Below, piece by piece: positions 26,725 through 35,096 of a stretch of DNA of 64,000 nucleotides; positions within the stretch are counted from its first letter, which is position 1, and each line of letters begins with the position of its first letter. A program made the translations under genes and the position numbers. The DNA comes from Blastococcus sp. Marseille-P5729 (lineage in GTDB: Bacteria > Actinomycetota > Actinomycetes > Mycobacteriales > Antricoccaceae): the NCBI RefSeq assembly GCF_900292035.1, contig NZ_OMPO01000002.1:806001-870000 (forward strand), in the 5' to 3' direction. The notes below the pieces were generated by a model, which saw only the letters and a list, made by a program, of their open reading frames with translations, was not told where the DNA came from and did no database searches.

Positions 26725-28383
26725 CTAGCCCGTGAAGGTGACTCCGGCGGAATTGAGCTTGAAGGCAGCGCCGCTGACCGAGTTGGAGCACGTGACTCCA
26801 TCCTTCGCCATCGCGCAACTGATGTTCCCGTATTTCAGAGTCTTCCCGTATGGCAACACGTCGTAGGTGAACCCGTCCTTGACGATCTGCTCACCGAATC
26901 CGCCTGCGTTCCACGCTTGATTTACTGGCCACGAGGCGATTCCACCCGCGCACATCCATCCGGCCTTGTCGCCGAGTACGATCCAGCCTGGGCTTATTGA
27001 GCCCCCACCGTCCGGGCAGACCTCTTGCCAGGTTGGAGCTATCGCTGAAGCGCCTGCTGTGAGGTCACATATTGCACCCGGGTCGTCATCCAGTTTCTCC
27101 AAGGCGCAGGTGAGGCTACCAAGTGGGCTACTGAACTGCGCCCCGCCAAACGGCTCGACGTCGAGCGTCTGCCCTTGGGACGGCGGATCGAGCGCGAGAC
27201 CGTTTATCGTGTCTACGACTCGCTGAGCGACATCCGGGTGATTAACAATTCGAGAGTGCCCACACGGCGCTGACTGTGAAGCAACCACGCCGAGTGCGGC
27301 GTACTTGGCGTCGCCGACCTTCTTCGTGAAAAGACTGGCGAACAGGTCGGCGCCGTCACCAACGAGCTCAAGACCCGCGCCCGCCAGGCGCGCGAAATCA
27401 CGCGCGGCGCCTTCCAATCCCTTTCCAGACACTAGCTCGTCCGAACTCACCCGACAGGCAATCGTGTGCATCGCCGACCCGACCCCCGGTTTTGGCTGGG
27501 GGGACCCGGCTGAGGCGTTGTAGCCGTGCTGTGATACGTCTCCTACGATCCCGTCGCTGAGCAGGTCGATGTCGTTGTTCGGGATGGGAAAACCGAACAG
27601 CAATTTCTCGACGATTACCCGACCTTGGATCTGGATAACCGGGATGCCCTCAGGCAAGTAGGGTGGTCGGGCACACCCGGCTGGCAGGGGATGCTGGTCG
27701 TCGTAGAGCGACAAACAGGTCGCGGCGCGCGTTCCGAGATGAGGCACCGCGCCGATATCCTCGGCCTTCGTCATCGTTTGGTAGAAGAGTTCCCCGGCCT
27801 GCTTGAATTCCGCTAGCGTTCCGCCGAAAGGCGAGCCTCGATGTGGAGTGTCGATAGTGATGACTGCTCCAACCCGATCGGGCGAAGCCGGTTGGCCTAC
27901 TCCACCGTTGGTCACATCATTCAGTGCGAACCGGGCCAGTATGCCCCCCATCGAATGGGCAACGATCACTACCTTCCCCGATCCACCGACCGCCCGATGT
28001 GACTCAGAGACTGCTTCTATGAACAGAGCAAGGCAGTCTGAGGTCCCCGGTTCATCGGCCCACCGACCATTGGACTTGCTGTAGTCAAAGAGGAAGATCG
28101 CGAGGTCCGGCTCACGCTCCAACAGGTTCTCACCGAGTTGCTGCATGTCCGAAGCAGACGCTGTCCATCCGTGTACGAGCACCACAACTCGCCCGCCCGA
28201 CGACATCTCCGACCAGACATCTGACGATCCCTCGACGTTGCTTGGGCACAACTCAACGAACGTTTCGTAAGCCTGATTCGCGAAGGCAGGTCTCGCAGCG
28301 ATGATCGGCGCCGTTAGCGCAACCAGCAGACCAAAGACCAAGAGCACCGGACTGATACGCCAACGGACAGAACTCGCGCTCAT
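26725..28383 (-). CDS. secreted alpha/beta hydrolase (lipase/PGAP1-like) with DUF6636-like C-terminal domain
   Basis: This is a 552-residue exported hydrolase. ATG 28383 overlaps the stop of the upstream gene by ATGA and is followed by a signal peptide ending ARPAFANQ. The alpha/beta-hydrolase domain has the oxyanion-hole segment VVVLVHGWTASASDMQQL and the nucleophile elbow VIVAHSMGGILARF, with VITIDTPHRGSPFGG downstream. The last 150 residues form a Cys-rich domain (FSSPLGSLTCAL, AICDLT, GWMCAGG, LPYGKTLKYGNISCAM, GVTCSNSVSGAAFKLN) like DUF6636 modules of actinobacterial secreted proteins. It probably cleaves an ester or lipid outside the cell; the substrate is unknown. Confidence 0.85.
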   Translation of the reverse strand: MSASSVRWRISPVLLVFGLLVALTAPIIAARPAFANQAYETFVELCPSNVEGSSDVWSEMSSGGRVVVLVHGWTASASDMQQLGENLLEREPDLAIFLFDYSKSNGRWADEPGTSDCLALFIEAVSESHRAVGGSGKVVIVAHSMGGILARFALNDVTNGGVGQPASPDRVGAVITIDTPHRGSPFGGTLAEFKQAGELFYQTMTKAEDIGAVPHLGTRAATCLSLYDDQHPLPAGCARPPYLPEGIPVIQIQGRVIVEKLLFGFPIPNNDIDLLSDGIVGDVSQHGYNASAGSPQPKPGVGSAMHTIACRVSSDELVSGKGLEGAARDFARLAGAGLELVGDGADLFASLFTKKVGDAKYAALGVVASQSAPCGHSRIVNHPDVAQRVVDTINGLALDPPSQGQTLDVEPFGGAQFSSPLGSLTCALEKLDDDPGAICDLTAGASAIAPTWQEVCPDGGGSISPGWIVLGDKAGWMCAGGIASWPVNQAWNAGGFGEQIVKDGFTYDVLPYGKTLKYGNISCAMAKDGVTCSNSVSGAAFKLNSAGVTFTG

Positions 28384-28817
28384 GGTCCTCTCCGAACTGT
28401 CGCTGTGATTCGCCATGCTCCGTCTCGGTGCCCGAGATACACGTCCCACGAATCGGCCAAACGGTCGGCCACCACCACTGACGTAGAGTCGTCGATCGGT
28501 TCCACGGTGGACAAGTCGAAGGCCAGGGGGTCGGATTGCAGGCCCAAAACCAGTTCCGTCGGCAACTGGCCATCGACGGCGTCGAAGCACGCCCGAACCC
28601 GGTCTGGATCACCGGAGCTGAGTTCAGCGGCCAGGTTCAGTAAAACGTCAGCTGGCGGGGCGCCGCTCGATGGCGATTCTGTATTGGTGGCTGTTGGCGA
28701 GCCTCTGGACGCGCTCGGTGTCGAGCCTCGACTACCGTCAACCGAGAGCCACAGGCCAACGGCAAGGACGACGGCGACGACTGCCGCTATCCACCAACGT
28801 CGGGCCATGCGTTTCAT
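28380..28817 (-). CDS. membrane-anchored small protein, translationally coupled to the hydrolase
   Basis: This is a 145-residue protein. ATG 28817 is preceded by GAGGAGG at 6-bp spacing. It has a short basic N-tail, one transmembrane helix (WWIAAVVAVVLAVGLWLSV), a Ser/Thr/Pro-rich linker and a roughly 85-residue external domain with FDAVDGQLPTELVLG and WDVYLGHRDGAWRITATV. The ending resembles NTF2/SnoaL-like or Mce-associated folds, but this is only a structural guess. ATGA overlap with the hydrolase implies a functional pair. Confidence 0.75.
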   Translation of the reverse strand: MKRMARRWWIAAVVAVVLAVGLWLSVDGSRGSTPSASRGSPTATNTESPSSGAPPADVLLNLAAELSSGDPDRVRACFDAVDGQLPTELVLGLQSDPLAFDLSTVEPIDDSTSVVVADRLADSWDVYLGHRDGAWRITATVRRGP

Positions 28818-29237
28818 CGCCAACCTCCTCGCGGTCGAAGCGATGCAAACCCTACTTACCCCTCGCATCGAAAGTGCCCGTTCTATCGCGGTCATCTCGC
28901 GCCTCGGCATGCTTTAGCGTCAGAGCCAAAAAGGTCCATCTGGGCAAGGAGCAGGGGATACCGAAATCAAGTGGTGCGCGAGATGTCCCTCGTGTTACGC
29001 AGCAAGTTCTCCTGTGCCAGTCAACGGAGTGCAACGCTTGGTCGACGGCGTAGCAAGCGCCCACGGCCCAGAATTCAGTTCAGAACTGTCGATGGCGAAA
29101 TCACCTCATTCGTGACCTGCCTGGTGGACAGTTGCACTATGCGGCCAGCGGCGCAGTCACAATCTGCAGTGGCTTTGGCTGTGGGCGTGACCTCGGAACA
29201 ACGATCCTCCGCACTAAGCGTCGAGTCGACGCACGCC
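28818..29237. other. intergenic region without a supported gene
   Basis: About 420 bp separate the coupled small gene/hydrolase pair from the end of the histidine kinase gene. No frame here has a convincing start, RBS or recognisable product. Promoter sequences for the minus-strand pair should lie in the part near 28820-28950, but no clear -35/-10 pair stood out. Confidence 0.5.
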
Positions 29238-29262
29238 CCACCGGCCCCGTTGCGGGGGCGGT
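29238..29262 (-). terminator. stem-loop after the histidine kinase gene
   Basis: On the minus strand CACCG-CCCCCG pairs with CGGGGC-CGGTG around a CAA loop, a stem of about 11 bp that starts 4 nt after the kinase stop codon. No T-run follows, as is common for high-GC actinobacterial terminators. Confidence 0.6.
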
Positions 29263-29265
29263 GCT

Positions 29266-30519
29266 TCAGTTGTCCACCACATCGGTGGCCGGCGGTGACG
29301 CGAAGGTCGATCCGGAACCCCGCAACTCGATGACGGCTCCCTCACCAGGCTCCGAGTCGATTGTCACCTCAATACCGAGAAGCTGACATTGTCCGACGAC
29401 TTGCTCGGTGAGTCCAAATCCCATCGGTGCCGTCGCGTCGAAGCCCACCCCGTCGTCTCGCACAACCAGGGCCCACTCGTGGTCGGAGGCCGTCGCATGA
29501 ATAGTCACGGCACCCGCGTTCGCGTGCTGACGAATGTTGTCCAGCAACGTCCGCAAGGCAGACGCCGTAGTGGCCTGCGCGTCGGTCGTAAGCGGCCGCT
29601 CGTTCGCTAGCAGAGTGTTGATCGCCAGCGGCAAGTCGCCGTAAGCAGCGGTGGTTGCCGCGACAATCTCGTGCAACGTTCGCTCGCGGCTCTGATCATT
29701 GGTGGTGTACACCCGCCGCCGCAGCTCACGGCTCATGGACTGCGCCTGAGCCCGTAGGATCCGATCGAGATCAGGGTCTGCATTCTCTCCCAGCATGGCC
29801 AGGAAGCCTGCAGTGTCGTGCAACACGATCCGCTGAGCAGCTCGTTCCTCGGCGATCGCGGCGTCCGTCGCAAGCCTCGCGTTCAGTTCCCGAGCCCGGT
29901 TCAAATGCCGCGCTAGCGATCGTAGATAGGTCGCGACTATGAACACCGCAGGGACGAGGCACAGGAATGCGACCGTGTTCACGAACGCAGACTGCACTTC
30001 ACTCTCCGTCGGCGGGGCGAGGGTCCCGATAAGGTAAGCAACTGCCGACGAGACAGACAGGATCGCGATCTGGATCGGGCGGTTGACGGAGAGTGCCACA
30101 TAGCAAGCAACTGACATCCCCGCAGCAAACTGCCACTGACTCCATGAGCCCACGTGACCGCTGGTCCACCAGATAGCCGGGTGCACGAGAATGAATAGCC
30201 CGAACCCGGCGTCGAGCAACGCTTGCCGCCCTGGCGGGACCGTTCCGCGTATCGCCGCAGCCACCGTCACCAAAGTCGATTCCGCGATGAACGCGAGGGC
30301 GATAAGGAGCGTAGCGAGCGGGGTGTCAGCAGCCTTCATGATCATCGGTAATGAGAGGGCGCTCTGGATTACCGCCGTCAGGCGCACGAACGCTGCCGCG
30401 AGTATCAGCGAACGCTCGGCACTCGCGCGAGCGTCAAACCCGATGTTCGGTAACCAGGATCGAATAGCGTGGCGACCTCCCCCACCCAGTGCCGAACCGC
30501 TATCCATCACGGCCATCAC
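29266..30519 (-). CDS. NarL-type sensor histidine kinase
   Basis: This 417-residue membrane kinase has about six transmembrane helices in the first 200 residues. A HisKA_3-like dimerisation segment follows, with the likely phospho-acceptor His234 in RIVLHDTAGFL. The ATPase domain shows an N-box-like LRTLLDNIRQHANAGAVTI, the G1 box VVRDDGVGFDA and the G2 box GFGLTEQV. GTG 30519 or ATG 30516 can serve as start; neither has a strong RBS. It lies 55 bp downstream of the response regulator gene, so the two form a two-component system. The signal may come from the lipoprotein/hydrolase island on either side. Confidence 0.87.
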   Translation of the reverse strand: MMAVMDSGSALGGGGRHAIRSWLPNIGFDARASAERSLILAAAFVRLTAVIQSALSLPMIMKAADTPLATLLIALAFIAESTLVTVAAAIRGTVPPGRQALLDAGFGLFILVHPAIWWTSGHVGSWSQWQFAAGMSVACYVALSVNRPIQIAILSVSSAVAYLIGTLAPPTESEVQSAFVNTVAFLCLVPAVFIVATYLRSLARHLNRARELNARLATDAAIAEERAAQRIVLHDTAGFLAMLGENADPDLDRILRAQAQSMSRELRRRVYTTNDQSRERTLHEIVAATTAAYGDLPLAINTLLANERPLTTDAQATTASALRTLLDNIRQHANAGAVTIHATASDHEWALVVRDDGVGFDATAPMGFGLTEQVVGQCQLLGIEVTIDSEPGEGAVIELRGSGSTFASPPATDVVDN

Positions 30520-30574
30520 GTGCGCTCATGCGATTAGTGAACAAGACGCTCGCGGGACACACAACCTGACGGGA

Positions 30575-31231
30575 TCAGCCGTCGAGAAGATCGCCCGGTC
30601 CAACGCCCAGATGTCGTTCTAGGTCGGCCGCGGAGTGGTTTGTCAGATAGTCGGAGAATGCCAGGCTGACCCTGTTCATGTAGTCCTGGGCTGTGCGTTC
30701 TGAAATGTTGAGTCGCTTGGCGATGCTCTTGAACGGTTCACCTCGGGCGCGGGCCGATAGCACCTCACGTTGGCGCGTCGACAGCTCGCGCATATGGCCC
30801 GATGCACGGATGGCCTCAGCAAGCCCGGCCAGTGCCACCGATAGCACTTTCGCGCCGCGGGCCACCTCCTCAATAGCAGCCTCGATGTGACTGATCGGCT
30901 CCGACTTGTGCACGAGTCCAAAGGCGCCCGCTGAATAACATCGAGCGAGAACGAGTAGCCGGTGTTCGTTGGTGTACAGCAGAACGCGATACCCGGCGGC
31001 GCTTATTGCTCGGACCGCAGCTGCGCCGTTGAGCCCGTTCCGCGTTCCGCCAATTCCATTGAGATTGAGGTCGAGGACGACTACGTCGCAGCTGGGGCGA
31101 TCGTCGAGGAGCCGCTCGGCCGACATGTAGGTACCGGCCACTCTGACCCTCGAAAAGAGCTTCGCCGCACCTTCGCGGATCAAGGTGTCGTCGTCCACCA
31201 CGACGACGCGGCGTTCGGGGGCGGGCTGCAT
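30575..31231 (-). CDS. NarL/LuxR-family response regulator
   Basis: This 218-residue regulator has a receiver domain with acidic pair VVVDDDTLIRE, phospho-acceptor Asp54 in VVLDLNLNG, and the conserved Lys in GLVHKSE. The C-terminal LuxR-type helix-turn-helix is LSTRQREVLSARARGEPFKS followed by IAKRLNISERTAQDYMNRV. ATG 31231 places the receiver domain at residue 8 and is preceded by GAGGAG; an ATG at 31279 gives an implausible Arg-rich extension. It pairs with the kinase downstream. In the second helix the usual TV.. is replaced by TAQDYMNR, so DNA recognition may be unusual. Confidence 0.87.
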   Translation of the reverse strand: MQPAPERRVVVVDDDTLIREGAAKLFSRVRVAGTYMSAERLLDDRPSCDVVVLDLNLNGIGGTRNGLNGAAAVRAISAAGYRVLLYTNEHRLLVLARCYSAGAFGLVHKSEPISHIEAAIEEVARGAKVLSVALAGLAEAIRASGHMRELSTRQREVLSARARGEPFKSIAKRLNISERTAQDYMNRVSLAFSDYLTNHSAADLERHLGVGPGDLLDG

Positions 31232-31406
31232 GCTCCTCACATTATTCCGTCGTCTGGGTACGCGAGCCCGTAGTTCCACGGGCAGTTGATGGACAAATCA
31301 TAGGCGACGAGACACCGTCCAGGTGCCCGTCATATCGCGGTAATTTCCTTCGTGCCAGAACCATACCGTCAGACTCGTTGAACTCCCGACCAGAAGGAGC
31401 ACGCTG

Positions 31407-31784
31407 ATGGTAGACCCGCGCGAAAGGGTTAATGCCGAACGATTCGAGGTGAACTCAACGCTTCCGCCAGACAGTATTGTCAAGGCCGGCCGCCTAGCAG
31501 CGCAATCGAGCAAGACCACGATGACTTCAACCGTTCACGAGGACCGAGTGGCGGCGGATCACGTCAATTACGTGGTGAAGGGACCGGGCGGGTTCGTCAC
31601 CCAGATGAGGATGAGCGTCCACTGGAGCGACGCCGTAGATGGGCGACGGCGAGTCACGCTTGAGATTGACGAGTTCAAGGTAATACGTCAGTACTACCTG
31701 AGCGTTATTCCCGGCCCAAGGGTGATCCCTGCACTCAAATCGCTTCGAAAGTTCTCGACGCTGATGAGAGAGAAGCTGGCCTAG
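31407..31784 (+). CDS. conserved-looking small cytoplasmic protein, unknown function
   Basis: This is a 125-residue protein without a signal peptide. ATG 31407 follows AGGAG at 7 bp. The central part alternates beta-strand-like segments (VNYVVKGPGGFVTQMRMSVHW, quoted in part, and RRRVTLEIDEFKVI) and ends with a basic helix. It is divergent from the response regulator, and 175 bp of shared upstream DNA would allow control by it. No family recognised. Confidence 0.6.
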   Translation: MVDPRERVNAERFEVNSTLPPDSIVKAGRLAAQSSKTTMTSTVHEDRVAADHVNYVVKGPGGFVTQMRMSVHWSDAVDGRRRVTLEIDEFKVIRQYYLSVIPGPRVIPALKSLRKFSTLMREKLA

Positions 31785-31919
31785 GCCGTAATTCCTGGTG
31801 CGCTAATACACGCCGGGCATCTCAGTTAACGACACAGTTGCAGTCCGCTTCGAAACGCCCTCTCAATTTGATTCGATGCCCGCTACCGAGTCCCTCATGA
31901 GCATTAAGAAGGTAAGCAA

Positions 31920-32246
31920 ATGAAGTTCAAGGCCCGAACTCTCGCAACATCAGTCGCCGTCGTGGCACTCGGAACGGCGGGGTGCTCAAGCACCGATGCC
32001 GGGAAGACTACCTGCTCCGAGTGGCACGCGCTCGACCGCGATTCGATTAATGTCGCACAGCCATGGAGCGATGAGCAGGAGACGATTTTGAAGGAGATGC
32101 TGGTCGATCACGAAAAAGACGACGGCCAACTGTCAGGAAACCTGGAGTACGCCGCGATCCAGGTCGCCGAGTTCTGCGGCGTAGATGGATCTGGTCAGTA
32201 TAAGAACGCTGATCAGCCGATCGAGGACGGAGTCGATTGGTCATGA
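31920..32246 (+). CDS. small lipoprotein, unknown function
   Basis: This 108-residue lipoprotein has a signal MKFKARTLATSVAVVALG and lipobox TAGC. The mature domain has conserved-looking Cys and Trp positions (TCSEWHALDRDS, VAEFCGVDG) and a helical acidic centre. AAGAAGGTAAG lies just upstream of the start. Its stop overlaps the next start (ATGA at 32243-32246). It resembles small actinobacterial lipoproteins that begin C.EW..L, but I cannot name a family. Confidence 0.7.
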   Translation: MKFKARTLATSVAVVALGTAGCSSTDAGKTTCSEWHALDRDSINVAQPWSDEQETILKEMLVDHEKDDGQLSGNLEYAAIQVAEFCGVDGSGQYKNADQPIEDGVDWS

Positions 32247-33115
32247 TGCGCCCGGCCAGACGCAGTTTGAACTCCGAGCCCGACGAGCGGCGGATAACCC
32301 GGCTGATCGTCGCCTGCGCGGCGGCCACCAGCGCAGCCTGTGCAGGGGAAGGGCCAGAAGGCGATGCATCAACGCCCGGTGCTCCTACGTCGTTCGCGGG
32401 GGCCATCATCGATGACACCTGGGTGCCGATCGGGCATCCCTGTATGTTGCTCTCTCAGGCGGACATCGACGACGTGATCGGTCCCGGTTTCACGCTCGGT
32501 GTCAGCCATGAGGATTGCCTCGCGGAGAGAACCGCCGGCGGCACCAGCTACATCTCCGTCGACACCTCCGGCGCCCGGACCGACACTGGCGCGCAGATCG
32601 CCCCTGCGGATATCGAGTCAGGCGATATCGCGTTCCTGAACGAGGCCGATCGAAACGGCGCGTGCGTACCCGAGGGAGACCGCTGCTGGGCGAGTGGAGT
32701 GGTCAATCAGATGCGGATTACCGTCGCGGTCAAGGGCGTGCCCGATCCACAGTCCGCGAGCATCGAGCTCCTCGATCGCGCCATGAGCAACGCCCCTGCC
32801 GATTGCGCGATGCTGACTTCAGCTGAGAAGTCCATCGCCATCGACCAGGTCGAGAGGTTCCTGTCTGCGGCGATCGCGCACGATGAGGACGAGCTAAGCG
32901 CACTCCGTGCCCCTTGGTACGACAAGGGTGCGGAGTCGCCGCTTGATCCGGAGGCCGCCGAGACGTACCAGGAGGTTCTGGATCACGGCAGCACCGGATG
33001 GGAAGTCACTGCGGAGGACCCGTGCGCGAACCAGTTGTACGTGCGGTTCGACGACGTGGGTTGGGGAATCGGCGTCTATCGCGGCCCGACCGGATACCTG
33101 ATCAACGACACGTGA
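32243..33115 (+). CDS. secreted or lipoprotein-like protein, possibly DUF3558-related
   Basis: This 290-residue protein has an N-terminal hydrophobic stretch with Cys (LIVACAAATSAACAGEG), consistent with a lipoprotein signal, although a basic stretch of about 20 residues precedes it. The mature part has PCMLLSQADIDDVIGPGF and EDCLAER.AGGTSYISVDTS, similar to the C.LL...D.....G pattern of DUF3558 lipoproteins, then a second domain (EKSIAIDQVERFLSAAI; NQLYVRFDDVGWGIGVYRG). ATG 32243 overlaps the preceding lipoprotein stop. It belongs to the surface-protein island with the two-component system. Confidence 0.65.
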   Translation: MMRPARRSLNSEPDERRITRLIVACAAATSAACAGEGPEGDASTPGAPTSFAGAIIDDTWVPIGHPCMLLSQADIDDVIGPGFTLGVSHEDCLAERTAGGTSYISVDTSGARTDTGAQIAPADIESGDIAFLNEADRNGACVPEGDRCWASGVVNQMRITVAVKGVPDPQSASIELLDRAMSNAPADCAMLTSAEKSIAIDQVERFLSAAIAHDEDELSALRAPWYDKGAESPLDPEAAETYQEVLDHGSTGWEVTAEDPCANQLYVRFDDVGWGIGVYRGPTGYLINDT

Positions 33116-33411
33116 GCCGCCGGAAGCGTCATGTATGCATGGTCATCGCCCGCGGCGTCAAGTCCGTCGCCGAAGAACTGACGGCGCAGGCTGTGATCGT
33201 CATTCACCGCGAGACCGCCGCAGTGATCGCTGACATGGGCTATTCATAACACCTGCGGGAATCACGAGACTGACTCAGGACTCATAGCTGGCCCGAATGA
33301 CGTGGGGTTGGTTGGCTGAACATCACCGATGCTGTTTGTGCGCAATCCTTGTTGTTGCAGGGACGTATAGATCGCCAGCTACCGCTCGTGGATACGTGAG
33401 TCGCGGGGCAC
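33116..33411. other. intergenic region with only a doubtful 36-codon frame
   Basis: The plus strand holds one short open frame (33141-33249, MVIARGVKSVAEELTAQAVI and a short tail) without RBS or recognisable family. I treat it as non-coding or a remnant. The segment separates the lipoprotein island from the ERCC4 gene on the other strand. Confidence 0.4.
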
Positions 33412-34245
33412 TCAGCCGTCTTGCTCGGGCAGGATGCGGTGCGCCTGCTCGCCCATCAGTCGCTCGCGGACCGCGGAGCCGAGAAAGCGGAAGGTCCACT
33501 CCTGCGCGAGGGCCCGGTTCTCCAGGAACAGGATCGGTACTGACGGCCACCGCACCTGGCACTCGCCGAGCATCTCCGCGACCACGGCCGGGCGCACGTG
33601 ATCGAGCTTGAAGACCGCCGAGTACCGGTCCTCCACCACGACGGCGGCGGACGGCGCGGTCGCCAGATCGGCCAGCCGATAGGCCAGCCGGCCCGACGTC
33701 AACGAGCCCGCGAGATCAGCCAGCGACTTGCGCTCCACCACCGCGACGAGATCAGCCTCGACGAAGCTCGCGTAGTCGCCGACCGGCAGCGCCCGCTTGA
33801 CCGTGGTCGCCTGCTGATGGCTGAACTTCCACGCGTACCGCTCGCGGGTGTCGACCACGATCTCCAGCGAGTCGAGCCCGCCGGCCCTCGCCGTCGGCAG
33901 CGCAACATTCGGCCGCGCGGCCTTCGCCACCCGGGCGGTCTGCCAAAAGATCATCTCGCGGCCGCGAGCACGCGTCATCACGAACTGCGATCGCGCGTCC
34001 CTGGTGCGATCGGCCACAACGTCGATGGCCGCGCCTCGTCGCGAGCACTCCCGCAATGCCACTGTCTCGACGATCTCGGCGTCCGCTGGCCATGGCTCGT
34101 CATGGCGGTGGCAGTAGACCTTCGACGTCCGCGGCCACGTCTCCCTGGTGCGCAGCACGATCCCGTCGCCGAGCGGGATGCGCACGAGATAAGGCAGGCT
34201 CGAGGCCGGGTCCGGGTTTCGCGCGATGAGCAGCGGTTCTCGCAT
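33412..34245 (-). CDS. ERCC4-domain nuclease-like protein
   Basis: This 277-residue protein has an ERCC4/XPF-type nuclease domain in its C-terminal two-thirds: SLEIVVDTRERYAWKF, VKRALPVGDYASFVEAD, LVAVVERKSLADLAGSL and AAVVVEDRYS. The D-T-R-E-R ... G-D-Y ... V-x-E-R-K-S series is the catalytic signature. The N-terminal 110 residues are a separate actinobacterial region starting REPLLIARNPDPASSLPYLV. It is a single-gene unit. Fragments of the same family at 7738-7833 and 24856-24900 show that copies have been scattered and lost nearby. Likely a structure-specific DNA nuclease; cellular role unknown. Confidence 0.85.
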   Translation of the reverse strand: MREPLLIARNPDPASSLPYLVRIPLGDGIVLRTRETWPRTSKVYCHRHDEPWPADAEIVETVALRECSRRGAAIDVVADRTRDARSQFVMTRARGREMIFWQTARVAKAARPNVALPTARAGGLDSLEIVVDTRERYAWKFSHQQATTVKRALPVGDYASFVEADLVAVVERKSLADLAGSLTSGRLAYRLADLATAPSAAVVVEDRYSAVFKLDHVRPAVVAEMLGECQVRWPSVPILFLENRALAQEWTFRFLGSAVRERLMGEQAHRILPEQDG

Positions 34246-34541
34246 GCGGCCACGCTACACACTCGTCAACGTAACCACGGTGACGCGAGGTGGCGATCAC
34301 GAACTTTAGGCCCGCCCGATCGCATGGCTTCTGCCGGAGCCGCTCCCCGTCTGCTTGGCCAAGGTTTATCAGATGCGATAAGGCCGCATGGTGGGTGGAG
34401 GACGTGCCGCGCTCGGCGGCACGTCTCCAGGACCTCGTTCCGGTCGAGGTCCTGGAGAGGTGCGTATCGACGGTCGGCTGCTGCGAATACGGTCGTCGAC
34501 GCGTGCACCCAGCTCGCCGACAAGCTGCTACGACGGAAGGG

Positions 34542-34781
34542 GTGGTGGTCGCGATCCGCAATGTCGACGTCGACCCCGACGCCCCGATCGCGACGTGGCC
34601 GTACGAAGCACTCGTCACGCTCATCGAACGCGGCGGCATCACCGACTGGGCCATCCTCGCCCGGGCCATCAATCGCCAGCCCTGGGGAATCGTCGCCCGC
34701 CAGATCGAGGAGTACCTCGCCTACAGCCGGCCGTACGGCGTCGCGCCGCTGACTTCGGATCCCGCCGGCACGGACGCTTGA
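34542..34781 (+). CDS. small conserved helical protein or remnant
   Basis: The frame from GTG 34542 encodes 79 residues with DPDAPIATWPYEALVTLIER, ITDWAILARAINRQPWG and VARQIEEYLAYSRPYGV. This W-P-Y-E-A-L...PWG.VARQ.E.YL pattern recurs in small actinobacterial proteins of unknown function with a helix-turn-helix look. Upstream in-frame sequence to 34290 has no convincing homology, so the gene may be 5'-truncated. GGAAGG lies directly upstream of the proposed GTG. Confidence 0.5.
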   Translation: MVVAIRNVDVDPDAPIATWPYEALVTLIERGGITDWAILARAINRQPWGIVARQIEEYLAYSRPYGVAPLTSDPAGTDA

Positions 34782-34837
34782 ACTGTGCTGATTCCGGGCG
34801 AGATCGAACTGCAACAACACAACGGGCCCGTGGAGCA

Positions 34838-34946
34838 TCGACGTACTTCTTCACTGCTTCGGCGATCTTGTCGAGATCGGGCCCACCCCGGGATCACTTC
34901 GACGATGTCCTCTTAACGCACGAACTGCGCAGCCGCAAGTTGAGTC
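34838..34946 (-). pseudogene. duplicated fragment of the F420-dependent oxidoreductase gene
   Basis: The minus strand contains DLDKIAEAVKKYVDA and upstream nucleotides that match the C-terminal part of the intact gene at 35672-36652 (NLDKIAEAVKKYVDAGF). A cleavage-site-like match runs for about 100 bp with substitutions and small gaps, destroying the frame. It is a decayed partial duplication about 930 bp from the source. Confidence 0.75.
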
Positions 34947-34978
34947 CCGCATAGTGGTGTAGCGCGGTCGCCGAGATC

Positions 34979-35006
34979 GTCCGCCCCGCGCCAGCGGGGA
35001 TGATCC
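34979..35006 (+). repeat. solitary type I-E CRISPR-like repeat
   Basis: This 28-bp sequence starts GTC, contains CCCCGCGCCAGCGGGG (the same 16-bp palindromic core as the E. coli type I-E repeat) and ends ATGATCC, the form of actinobacterial type I-E repeats. No second copy occurs about 61 bp to either side, and no cas gene is in the window. It may be an array relic or a chance hairpin. Confidence 0.45.
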
Positions 35007-35096
35007 AAGGCCCAGCGTCGCCACTCCACTCGGCACCGCTCGCTGCGGTTCTCTGGTCGCGGACCACAACGAGCGCTCCGGTCGAGGGCCAGTGGG

